A stretch of DNA of 64,000 nt from Deroplatys truncata (taxonomy: Eukaryota; Arthropoda; Insecta; Mantodea; Mantidae). Below are positions 48,938-59,670 of the stretch, piece after piece (the stretch's first letter is position 1; each line of letters begins with the position of its first letter). The translations under genes and the position numbers were made by a program. The stretch lies in the NCBI GenBank assembly GCA_030765065.1, contig CM060980.1:57892364-57956363 (forward strand), in the 5' to 3' direction. The notes beneath the pieces were generated by a model. That model saw only the letters and a program-made list of their open reading frames with translations. It was not told the origin of the DNA and made no database searches.

Positions 48938-49152
48938 AAGGCACTATATCTGGGAGCAATTGAGAGTAATTAAGAAATGCATGAGTCACAGGAAAGACAG
49001 TAACACAGTAGTAATATGTGACACGCATGCAAAGCAGAAGATCCGCGGTTACAAACACAGCCATAGAAGTTTTCAAATCTGATTCAAATTACAACACAAA
49101 CTTAGGGACATATTCCAGTACTGATTTGTATGCTTATGAAATTAAGTCAATT

Positions 49153-50001
49153 TTTACTTTCTCTACTGCTTATCCATATAAGTAGAGGAAGTATGGTACT
49201 TCACCCAAATTCGATACCAGGATTTCACCGGAAATACCCGTTTTGAGACTCCCTGAATCAATAAAAAGTATTTTAGAAAAAGCTTCCTGTAGGTGTATGT
49301 GTGTGTGTGTCTGTTAATAACATAATTCAAAAACGAAAAGTTGATTTAATACCAAATTTGGTATTTATATTCAGCATCTACCAAGCATACGACATGAAGA
49401 TTTTTAATAAACTCCCCCACACCAAGCTACCCTTTAGATGGAAAATGTTGATTTTTCTCAAAAATGGCTCTCAACGATTTTTATTAAAATACCATGTTTT
49501 AAGGTAATGAAATATATATCTTGAATTTTCTTGGAATACTCTTGAATTTTTCTTCATTTTGAATTGCCTTTTTATAACTAGTAAACCGTAAAAGATAAAC
49601 AAAATCTTGCTACACAAAAAATATAGATCTCGTTAAAACAAAAGATTTATGCCAAATACATTTTTTTAAGTTAAGTATTTCTGAGATATTCCATGTTATG
49701 GGTTTGAATTTTCAAATACTTTACTTATACTACTCTCAAATGGGAAATCTTTACTCGTTTGTTTTTTTCTTGCTTTTTTTCTTGCCTATACAAAGAGAAC
49801 GGAATTTCAAAGCATCACATAACAACACGCTCTTTCAACATGTGATTGCCGCTTTACCTATTGTATTCTACAACGAAATGTGTAAATGTGAATTGACAGT
49901 TTATCTGGATTAACAAGAAGTGCATAGAAGGATAAATTTTTCTGAGGATAGTTTGTAGAAGATGAGTGGACAAGGTCATATGAGTTGAACGCATCAGATT
50001 T
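49153..50001 (+). repeat. Rep900 copy 12, near full length
   Basis: It begins TTTACTTTCTCTACTGCTTA and the partner AGTAGAGGAAGTATGG, keeps a short GT run (about 49291-49310), and ends GTCATATGAGTTGAACGCAT with CAGATTTG. The 3' 12-mer is lost. Confidence 0.8.
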
Positions 50002-50724
50002 GTAGATTAATTACTTATTTTAAATTTTGTATTTATTTATATAATATCTACATCAATTTATGGAGTTTTCATATTTTTCTCCTTATTGTGATGGAAATGT
50101 TTCAATAGGCGAGAAACACTGAGATCTGGAACACATACCATACATATTCCATGAGCTTTTTCCCAGAAACAGAAAAAACGATGCCAGGACTTCTGTCACA
50201 AAAGAACAAAAAATAAGAAATCATTGCATTTTCATCCCTGGAGGAATCGAAACGTGAAAGTTTCGTGAATAAGAGCAAAGAATGGCTCTTGTCATGCCTT
50301 GTACAGTATATCACGTGTTTGACAATGTCGTCATAACATGAGCTGCCCGGGGGTTTAGTCGTCAAAAAGACTTTGAAACGAGATGATGGATAAAGATCTT
50401 TAGACAGAAAAATGTCAGCCATAGAAACACGAGAAACTGTTTGCCTCGGAGAATGAAACCTGGACATCTGCAATTATACTTCTATTAAGTTGTTGCGTAG
50501 TGTACATAGAATGTCATATTAAGGGCTATAACATTGGATACTTTATACATATAGCTACAGAGAACCATACTTTTACTTAAAAATAGATCTTCATTGATAA
50601 CGCTTTCTGGTGATTTAACTAATAATGAATTCGTTGCACCATCGTGTTGCATTGAAGCAAGCAACATCGATAAATTTCTACCAGCTATGGAACGTATGAG
50701 AAAAGAAAAGAACTAATGTATTGC
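50002..50724. other. Unrecognised DNA with a 123-codon minus frame
   Basis: The frame at 50102-50473 (minus) is long for the window and has balanced composition. It shows no recognisable domain, signal or membrane pattern, and has no neighbours that suggest a role. I cannot name it; chance or a remnant is likely. Confidence 0.35.
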
Positions 50725-50800
50725 AATCACATGTGTTCCTTTCTCTACTAACTCTTCTACAAACATTTCACATAAAGGCTTATTCTTCCATATACTTCTA
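50725..50800 (-). repeat. Rep900 3'-end fragment, inverted
   Basis: 'tcacatgtgttcctttctct' and 'acaaacatttcacataaagg' match the minus-strand 3' end of the family. The rest is absent. Confidence 0.6.
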
Positions 50801-50854
50801 GTTCCTCTTTAACGAATTACTCACCTCTTTATATGCCTTACATCCCCAAAGACT

Positions 50855-51116
50855 TACAAGGTAATACTTGGGCCAGTAGCCTGTCGAGGAGCAAGCAAAC
50901 TCTTGATCATAGCATATCCAGGATGGGTGATCATCCGATGCTGGTATGACGGTGAAGAAGAAGAAGAAGAAGAAGAAGGAAATGAAATGTAGTGATGAAA
51001 GGGATGATAGAAAAATTATCCAAACCAGCACTCCCTAGCGACCGAGGAAAACCGCGAGAAACCTGTGGCCATATTGGTCGGCCCGGAGGTTTGAATCCGG
51101 TACCTCCTAAATGCGG
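50855..51116 (-). repeat. SINE-B2/SINE-A hybrid, inverted
   Basis: The minus strand starts with a B2-type head (AAATGCGGGTC-side, GGATTCAAACCTCCGG B box) and the 'ggttttcctcggtcgctagg' body. It passes through a CTT microsatellite (plus GAA, 50955-50978) and ends with the 3' half typical of SINE-A ('gatcacccatcctggatatg' region). It shows that the two SINE types share 3' sequence. Confidence 0.65.
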
Positions 51117-51246
51117 GTCACCCATCCTGGATGTTCTATCTGATCCATGAGTGTCTGCTCCTCGACGGGCCTCTGACCCGCTTGTAAGTCCTGGGGAGTG
51201 TAAGTCCTACATAAGAGGGGGTAAACAGATAATGAATGAATGAATA
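51117..51246 (+). repeat. SINE-A 3' half
   Basis: 'tcacccatcctggatgttct', 'gtctgctcctcgacgggcct' and the end 'gggggtaaacagataatgaa' plus (TGAA)n match 23005-23140. It is head-truncated and faces the inverted hybrid immediately to its left, making an inverted repeat. Confidence 0.8.
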
Positions 51247-51440
51247 TAACGTCCAGTTCTTAAACATTTGACTATCGCTGTTCACTTTGTACACTAACGA
51301 AATGTTAAACCTTCTGCAAAGGTTTAATTAGATAAAATGTAGTAGATAGAAAAATAATTTTTAGTAAGAATAGTTTGTATACCCAATAATAAACGATAGA
51401 GGGTAAGAAACTCATGCGAATGTATCACTTCAGATTTTTT
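51247..51440 (+). repeat. Rep900 3' fragment
   Basis: 'cgtccagttcttaaacattt', 'ggtttaattagataaaatgt' and the end 'gtaagaaactcatgcgaatg' plus TCACTTCAGATTTTTT match the 3' quarter of copies 2 and 4. Confidence 0.75.
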
Positions 51441-52187
51441 AATTTTCAAAGGCTGTTCATTGAATTCGGTATTGATTGATAAAAGTAAACACATACATTA
51501 ATCTTATCCAAATAAGATCCAGTGGAATTTTTTCATCCACCTCTTCTTTCATTAGGCAATATGATACTATTGTTTATATAATTATAAAATTTGGTAAATA
51601 AGCCATTTTCAATTCAGTTGTATTATAACGCAATGCAACTATAAAATTTGGAACAAATGTGAAAATTTTCAGTTTTTTGTTTTGTTTTGTAATATGCATT
51701 TTTATTGCGTTTATAATTTGTACCTCATGCTACTCAATTGGTTTTTTAATATCAACAGCTTTAAAGGACCGTACCATTTAGATAAAGCACCGCTTTCAAT
51801 CCTAGTTCCATTTTTCCACTCTTTTTTTTGCGGGCATTTTTCACTATTAGAATATTCCCTGAAACACAGTTTATAACTTATCAGCTTGAAATTTTCAGGA
51901 GAGATTCGGGAACTATGATTTAAAAATTGTTGTACACTAGTTATAAATATTAAATAGTTCAGCTCAAATCAATTATTTTCTGTAATTCACATCGGAAAAG
52001 TTGACAAATTCAATAGCATGTATATAAAAGTTGTTTTCTATTAATCTAATTAAAATTAAGAAATGCCTGTACAACAGTTTCTTTGTGTCTGTATATGAAG
52101 CTCAAATTAAAAATTTGGGAGCGATACGGTAAGCCGTAACTTAGGAGCATTTTATGTACCATTATCAAAAAGTTATTAATTATGAAT
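51441..52187. other. Unrecognised AT-rich DNA
   Basis: No recognised gene or repeat. Confidence 0.6.
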
Positions 52188-53008
52188 AAAAAAAATCTTA
52201 TGTGTTGCACTCACATGACTTTCTCTACTATTGTACAAACTATGTTTACAAACGCTTAGTCTCCGTCTACTTCATGTTAATCAAGATAAATATTTGCAGA
52301 AATGCTAATTTTTATCTTATTGATAATTTTCTTGTAGGTGCAAGGGAAATTTGGTAGACTGTAAGCGGTAGTCAAATTTTTAAGAGCTGGTTGCTGTGTG
52401 ATGCATCTCATTCTCTTTGCATGTCCAGGACATAAAAAAAGAAACGAATAACGAAGAGAAAACAAGGAATATCTCGAAAATGGTTCACCCAAAAAAAAAG
52501 TATGTGACATTAATTGTGCGGTATAACGAGATCTGCATTTCTAGTGTAGCAAAATTTTGTCTATCTCTTACGGTTTACTAGTTATTCAGAATGAAGAAGA
52601 TTTTTGGGGACATTCCCATAAAATTCAAGATATACATTTCATTTGGCATGAAAATATCTTAAAAATAATGCATTTTAATCAAAATCGTTAGAGCCATTTT
52701 TGAGAAAATCAAAATTGTCGAAAATTGTTCCAAGTAAAGGGTAGTCTGTGGTGAGGGACTTTCTCGAAAATCTTCCTTTCGCATCTTTGAAAGATTCTGA
52801 ACCTAAGTACGAAGTTTGGTGTTTATTTGACTTTTCGTTTTTGAGTCATACTGTTCACAGACAGACAGACACACACATGAAAGTTTCCAAAAATGCTTTA
52901 TTTGGATTCAGGGCACCTCAAAATAAGCATTTCCGGTGAAATCTCGGTATCGAAATTTTGGGTGGAATGCAGTTCTTCCCCTACTTACTATACACTGTAG
53001 AAAAAGTA
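52188..53008 (-). repeat. Rep900 copy 14, full length, inverted
   Basis: The minus strand starts TACTTTTTCTACAGTGTATA and ends AATAGTAGAGAAAGTCATGT with GCAACACATAAGATTTTTTT. It has a short CA run at about 52865-52876. It lies about 580 bp from copy 15 in opposite orientation. Confidence 0.85.
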
Positions 53009-53590
53009 AGCATTAATGTTAACAAGTTTTTGTCATATATCATTAAGATTTTGTGTGCGCTATACGTTTTATGTTCTGAGTGTATAGCAAAATAGTCAAA
53101 GCAATCAGAAGAAAACTGTGGATATTTATGGATACATTTGCAGAAAATGCTCAAAATTTGAAACAGTTTTTTGACGCTTTATGAAATGTTAGCAAACAAT
53201 ATGTAAAATTTGAAATTCAACTGGTTACCAAGCGGTCCTTGTTGTACCCATACATAGATAGTGATATCTGAGCGCATCTACAGTATAAGAAGAATCGCCA
53301 CGTGTTTTCAAAGCGCTCAAATGATTATATTAATTTTTTCCCCATTAACGGAAGCGGAAATGCTGTCTTTATTTAGAAATTAAGGCAATTATGGTGTTAA
53401 ACATTTATATCTTGAACGATAAACTGTGTACACGTTAATAAAAGACGAGCATTACTGCACATCAAAGCTTTGTTTGTATAAGAACATGGTTGGGATGAAA
53501 CAGACACTTCCGTTCTTGTATTTCATTCTGCTGCTCCTCTCTCTCTCCCTCTCTCTCCTCTCTCTGTCTTCCAAAACTATCTTCTTTTTT
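53009..53590. other. Unrecognised spacer with CT tract
   Basis: No gene recognised. CT-rich tracts lie at about 53536-53568, next to the start of Rep900 copy 15. Confidence 0.6.
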
Positions 53591-54484
53591 ACTTTCTCTA
53601 CTACGTATAGTAAGTAGGGGAAGTATTGCATTCCACCCAAAAATTCGATACCGAGATTTCACCGGAAATACATGTTTTGAGACCTCCTGAATCCAAAAAA
53701 AGCATTTTTGGAAACATGTCCGTGTGTGTGTCTGTGTGTGTGTGTGTCTGTGTGTGTGTGTGTCTGGGTGTGTGTGTGTCTGTGAACAGCATAACTCAAA
53801 AACGAACAGTCGGATAAACACCAAAGTTGGTATTTAGGTTCAGTATCTTCCAGAGATGCGACACGAAGGTTTTCAATAAAATCCCCCCACCCCAGACTAC
53901 CCTTTACATGGAACACTTTTCGAAAATTTTAATTTTCTCAAAAATGGCTCTAACGATTTTGATGAAAATATCATATGTTTAAGATAATGTCATGAGAAAT
54001 GAAATGTATATCTCGAATTTTCTGGGAATGTCTCCAAAAGTATTCTTTATTGTCAACGAATTTTGCATAACTGGTAAACTATAAGAGTTAGACAAAATTT
54101 TACTACACGAAAAATGTAGATCGCGTTAAAATACACAATTTATGTCATATACATTTCTTTTGTTGAGTGAACCGTTTGCGAGATATTGCTTGTTATTCCC
54201 TTAAATTTTCCAATACTTATACTTTTTCTCAAATTCGTTATTCATTTTTTTTATGTCCTGGACATGCAAAGAGAATGGAATGCACCACATAGCAACCAGC
54301 GCTTAAAAATTTGACTATCGCTTAAAACCTACCATATTCCACTTGCATCTACAAGAAAATTACCAATAAGATTGACATCTCGATATCTCGAGTAACATGA
54401 AGCATATGGAGAATAGGCGTTTGTAAAAATAGATTGTACAAGAGTAGAGAAAGTCATGTGAGTGTAACACATCAGATTTTTTTT
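53591..54484 (+). repeat. Rep900 copy 15, best full-length reference
   Basis: It is intact from ACTTTCTCTACTACGTATAG to AGAGTAGAGAAAGTCATGTG, then AGTGTAACACATCAGATTTTTT. Both 12-mers, the 5' hairpin partner AGTAGGGGAAGT and a long GT/GTCT microsatellite (53723-53782) are present. It is about 894 bp. It has stops in all frames over most of its length, and the repeat-rich frames of 60-120 codons on the minus strand arise from the microsatellite. Copies differ from it by base changes and small deletions. Confidence 0.9.
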
Positions 54485-56900
54485 CTTCGTACAGTTATGG
54501 CTGTTGAGATAGATATATTATTTATTTTAAATTTTCTGTGTTCATACATGAGTATGAAGGCATACTCCTAGTTTCTTCACTGAGGATGTTCCTTACTTCT
54601 GTAAGAATCATTAATTCCTTTTTCTTCCTTTCTGTATATCTCTTTTGGTTATCCGAACTTATGAGATGTATACTAAAATTCAGCTAAAGGTAAACAAATT
54701 TAATAAGAATCTCCTTACTCCTAATCGTATTGCATCTCAAAATATTTTTGAGTATTATTTAACGGTTGCTGTATCAGACAGTTAGTATGCTTCAAAAGAA
54801 TAAAAACACCATTAAGCCCGAGAAACCGAAATCTGTTTTCTTAATGACTTTCGTTAGCTATGCCTAAAACAGCAAGTAGACAGTTATTATTATACTTAGC
54901 AGAATATGTAGCCTACTTCAATCTTTTAAACAAACTCAAACATAATTAACGTAACGAAATATTATATTTAGTATTTGTTTTAATTATACTAACTTAATTT
55001 CAAGTTTACGATTGTTGTAAATGAGACAGGTGTATAGAAAATTAGGACAAATTTCATAAGTGTTGTGTCCAGTAATACTCCATCTCAAAATGCCATGGAT
55101 AGCAAGCGAAATAATGTTTGTTAGTAAATACATATAATAGCACTGAAGAAAAAATATATGAATGCATATTTCATACTAAGATGCCTATAAGTAGGGTTGA
55201 AAATAAGGATAGGGGTGGTTATTGAAAGTCGTGAATGACGGAGTGTTTTCGCTTATATCTACAACGTTAGTGTCCCGTTTAGTCTGAATGGTAAAATTAT
55301 TGTATTATTGTATCTAAGGTCTATTCCATATAACTGTATGTTGTATCTCTTAACTGTTACGTGTACTAATCACCTCTCATTGGCTACTGCCGTGAAATAG
55401 GTTGTTGTGCGATACTAAATAGTTCCTTATCTAAAGTGATTTATCTCATATATTCAAGGAGTATTGTCAAAGTTATATTTTCATAATATATGAATCAAAT
55501 ATATTATATAACAGAGTTAACATATCTGAAATACATGTAAATTCTTATCAATATATACACAAGAGGATCCTTCGTTTTAAACTTGCTTCTCCGGAAGACG
55601 AAAACACGTGCACATATCATTACAGTGTTTTATCGCGTTTATCACCTGACCTTACACTGTACAGGACTTATATATCGCCATTCAAAGGTGTACGTTAGCC
55701 AAGCAGCGGAAAGGGGAAGGAAATCGAGCGAAGAAGAATACATATCAGCGGGAAAGGTTATAGAAACAAGGTTTAAAGGATATTATGTCTTTGTGGGATA
55801 CTGATTTGTTTCAAACTGAAGAACTTGTATTAAAAGGAAGTATAACAATGTAATTATTTTATTTGATGAAGGAGTATTGGAGTATATAGTTGTTCTTCGT
55901 GAAACAGTATATTAAAATACGTTTCAAGCTTTTATTTCTTCTGCATAAGCGTATCAATAAAACCAAAATCTCTTTTGAGATAGCAACAGATATATTCATT
56001 TTAAAACGTTTTAATCTAAAGGCCATATATTTTACAATATCAAAATCGATTGTGGGAAAGTTAAAACCTTTTGCGAAAAAATATGTTAGGTTATGCATTG
56101 CTTGTTTCTCCATATGCCACTAAGCTAAGAGGAATCTTTCCATGCAAAATATTTGGTATTCTTATAAACCGAACGTAAGGGGAGAAAACAAGCATTTAAG
56201 ATTTGGTTAGCCTTTCTAAACTCCCATTCTGGAGTTCTTTTTGCATAAAGTAGTGAATTTGTGTATATACTTAAGTAATATAATTTATAGTAGTATAATG
56301 CAAGTTAGATTTAAGAAGACAAAATTTATATAATATAATAATTTCTTCCCAATGGGGGAGGGGTTAAGCCTAAACTCTCCTTTTGGTTTCAATCATCATA
56401 ACATACCAAGAATATCACGTTTTGTTTTGGAGAGTAAACACATTCGCCTGTATTCTCAGCCAAACATTTTGGGGATATAATATGTAGAACTTGTTCACAT
56501 CGCCTACTTTGCGTCCATTAGAGCTTCCCCCTTCTTCCGCACGCATCTAGTACAGCATTCAACAGATTACGTTTACGCAGTAGAACCTGTTATTTGATAC
56601 CTATAATTTTCATACGTCATCGGGTTGTATCAACGAAACTAGAGGAAGGGGTTGTTAAAAACGTTTCAAGTAGGCCCCCATTTATCGCGGCTATGTCAAG
56701 CCTGTTCCCGTCGGTGCTGAGGCGAGATAAGGAAACGCTGTAGTTAGGGGACAGTCTAACCACCACCGTAATCACATAAAGGGGTTGGTTAACGCCAAAG
56801 ATTACATGCTCTATGTAAGATATCAAGCTGTAATTTTTATACCGAGTTAATTCCCTCAGTTTTTATTGTAATTGTTTGCCACCGTTGTTTCTATAGCTTA
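54485..56900. other. Unrecognised AT-rich DNA
   Basis: About 2.4 kb without a recognised gene. Frames at 55583-55804 (73 codons), 55859-56113 (minus) and 55890-56123 (plus) show no motif. The last two are mirror frames of one lysine/AT-rich stretch. Confidence 0.55.
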
Positions 56901-57128
56901 AGTGTTGCATTTACATTACTTTATCTATTCACTCTTCTGCAAACTATTCTTACAAAGGCTATACCAGTATAACAGTTATACAAAGGTCATTCAGAATGAA
57001 GAGGGCTTCCCAGAAAATTCAAGATATAAACTTTATTTATCTTCTAAACATCTTAAATATATGATAATTTAGTCAAAATCGCTAGAGCCATCTTTGAGAA
57101 AATAAAACATAACGAAAATGTCCCCATG

Positions 57129-58435
57129 TGAGGCAGTATTTTTAACACTTAAATGATTTCAGTCTAATTATATAATATACAATTCAATAACAGCCCGCCT
57201 TAAAGCAATATGTGTATGTAACAATATATAAAAAGTGTATATTACAGTCATTGTATATGTTTATATTATTGTATACAGGTGCAGCAATGTTATGTGAATG
57301 TATTACGCCATTTAATAATGCAGAAGCTCTGAAAATAATAGGTTAAAAGTTGCTAACAATGAGTTAACAATGAGGTAACCTAGAGGCAATAATGAGTAAG
57401 AAAGTGTAATAATGCTACTAGTCATTCTTGGAGCAACAATAATGTAATTTTTGTGACAGTTTAAAAATAGCCATGCAACAACCAGAGAAAGCTTTAGTTA
57501 AGTGAAGATTTCTTATTTATTTATTTATTTATTTATGGACGCTCTTTAACTACTATGGTTCTTATCGTCTCATTCCATATTGGTCGTGAAAGACCGGTAA
57601 TTTTGCTCAGGGGTCTCTTTATTAGGCTTGAGGTTCTTTTACGTGCCGTAAATCTACGACACGGGACCACCTGCTTTAATTCCCTTCGGAAGGAAGCCAT
57701 GCTAAGGATTCTTACGCCCGAAAAAATCCATCGCCCTCCGCCGGGTTTGAGTTAAGTGAAGGTATTCTATTGGAGTGGGATTAGCCAATCAGAGACTTGA
57801 AATACAGAAATTTACAAATTTAGACGGTAGAAACCCAGTCAGTTGCTTGTAGACAGTGCTCGTAACTGGACGCGTTGGTCGTAGACGTGTTCCTAACCGA
57901 ACGCGAGATGCGTCCTTGAGAAATGAAATACGCATTCGTGTGAGACGAAAATAGTTTACGTGTTTAAAACGTGCAAGTATTTAATAAACGAATCTCACAG
58001 CTCTCTATATCAATGAATTGTTATTTAAATTGTGTCAAGGATTAATAAATGTAGTGAAGTAAAAATTATAATCTGTGTAAGCCTACATTCTTCAGCCGCA
58101 TCACGCCTTGTTAAGACATTCATGTCTCTAAAAATAAATACTGACGCAGCCGAGGCAAACATAAATATATAATATTTAAAGAAACATTCAAAATTACAAA
58201 GTTAATATTTTTAAACTTGGGGCAAAGGCCACCGGAAAGTACATTTGGGGCGAAGGCTACCGGAAAGTTTTTACTATACGTGCGGTAGCAACTACTTCAA
58301 GTTTGGCTCCCCAACAGTTCAAGTACAATACAACTCCTACTTCAAATTGACTTTCCATACGTGAAGCAACTATCTACTTCAAATTGACGCCCAAAACTAG
58401 GGGCAAATAACGTAAAAAAGAAACTATAAACTTCA
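57129..58435 (+). mobile_element. Solo LTR, family L1, copy 3, carrying a SINE
   Basis: It begins TGAGGCAG at 57129 and ends AAACTTCA at 58435, with CATG duplicated at 57125-57128 and 58436-58439. Without the SINE and its duplicated target (254 bp) it is about 1,053 bp. It shares blocks with copies 1 and 2, and has the tandem 'TTGGGGCAAAGGCCACCGG' pair at 58216-58267. There is no coding region. Its 3' end differs from copies 1 and 2, which end TTTCTCA; an extended or variant U5 end, or misplacement of the border, is possible. Confidence 0.7.
57508..57749 (-). mobile_element. SINE-C copy 3, 5'-truncated, with 12-bp TSD
   Basis: A perfect duplication AGTTAAGTGAAG lies at 57496-57507 and 57750-57761. 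The plus strand starts with the (TTTA)n tail and 'cgctctttaactactatggt' and stops at 'cctccgccgggtttg', inside the B box. The A-box half of the head is therefore missing, and the copy was dead on arrival. It lies in L1 copy 3. The 66-codon frame is a shadow. Confidence 0.9.
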
Positions 58436-58556
58436 CATGTAAAGGGTGTTTGTGGTTGGGGAGTTTTCTTGAAAATCTACATGTCATATGCTTGGAAGAT
58501 CTTGAGCCTAACTACTAAGCTTGGTATTTCTCGAAAATATCGTTTTTGAGTCACGC

Positions 58557-59015
58557 TATTGCGGCATGTGTTGGGTTCAAGTCCAAGATACTATTCCATG
58601 CTGCATCGTAGATTCTAAATTACGTTTGAGTTTACTAGAGCGATGAGTTCTCTTACACTTCTCGTGCGTGGCACACGGAAAGTGATATGAAAAGATTGTT
58701 CTTCAATTCAGAAAATTTGTCTTTTATTTTGAAATTTAAATCTCTATAATGTTAACAATGATGGAGTTACTTCAATTGAACAGTTGAAAACACGCCGTCT
58801 TACTATGTATGCATTTATGTACTGTCCGGGATACTGAAGAATGATACTGATGGTGTTAAGTATCCGCTTTACTGAGAGATAATGGTGGTATAGATGGCTC
58901 TTCCACATTGAAAACTATGCCTTCATCTCTACATCAATTTGTCAATAAACAATCTTGCCTGTTATTTTTATATGGTTATAAACAAGTGATATAATATTTT
59001 CCTTGTTGATACATG
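58557..59015. other. Unrecognised spacer
   Basis: No recognised features. Confidence 0.6.
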
Positions 59016-59413
59016 CTAATAAGGTTGGCCATGCAGATTTTCTAAATTTTGATATATTTCTTCTCAATATCCGGTCATCTAAACACATTGAAATGCATAT
59101 AAATATAGTTATAAACAAAGAAAGAAATGTTACAATTACAGCAGTTAATGAACATAAATAGGTAACAAATATCTTGACATATAACATATCAAATAACCTC
59201 TCCATTTTTGACACATTCTAATAAGGTTGGCCATTTAGCTTATCCAAACTTTGATATTTTTTTCTTTCCTCATTATACTGGATATATATATATATATATA
59301 TTGAAATGCATATAATTATTAACAATAAAGAAGTATTACAATTACATCAATTACTGGACTTAAGTCAATAACAAATATGTCGAATATAACATACAAGGTA
59401 AGCTCTCCATTTT
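59016..59413. repeat. Tandem duplication, two units of about 200 bp
   Basis: The block opening CTAATAAGGTTGGCCAT recurs with a period of 202 bp (59016 and 59218). Both units continue through 'gaaatgcatataa', 'acaattacatcaattactgg'-like, 'ataacaaatatgtcgaatat'-like and 'ctctccattt'. The units differ by many substitutions, and the second has gained a (TA)n run at about 59281-59301. The 90-codon minus frame here is a shadow. Confidence 0.8.
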
Positions 59414-59439
59414 ATTAACAGCAGGCATTATAACTGTTT

Positions 59440-59670
59440 CACTGTTCACGGACACACACACACACGCGCGCGCGCGCGCGTACACACACACACACACACA
59501 CACACACAGATATTCATACACAGACACACTCACGGACTTTTTTCCAAAGATGATCTTTTTTTCGATTCAGGGAGCCTAAAACCTGTATTTCAGACAATAT
59601 CTCGATATCAAATTTTTGTATGAAATGCAATACTTCTTCTACTTACTGTTGATAAGTATTAGGGAAAGTA
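59440..59670 (-). repeat. Rep900 5'-end fragment with expanded CA/CG tract
   Basis: From 'ctgttcacgga' the microsatellite (CA)n(CG)n(CA)n spans about 59452-59509. The family 5' end then follows in minus orientation ('gattcagggagcctaaaacc', 'gcaatacttcttctacttac', TATTAGGGAAAGTAA). The microsatellite occupies the same place as the GT run in other copies but is the longest. Confidence 0.8.

Larger units (their letters stand above)
56901..58556 (-). repeat. Rep900 copy 16, split by an L1 solo LTR
   Basis: The left block (56901-57128) carries the minus-strand 3' part up to 'aaaatgtccccatg'. The right block (58436-58556) resumes at 'catgtaaagggtgtttgtgg', exactly as in uninterrupted copies. The LTR lies between, with CATG duplicated. 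The copy also has internal deletions in the left block and stops before its 5' end. Confidence 0.8.

Noticed and set aside
50102..50473. 123-codon minus frame as a gene
   Set aside because: Unrecognised, without supporting context; kept only as a note within the gap entry.
53462..53824. 120-codon minus frame rich in THTH repeats
   Set aside because: It is a translation of the microsatellite and 5' end of Rep900 and recurs in other copies of this family.
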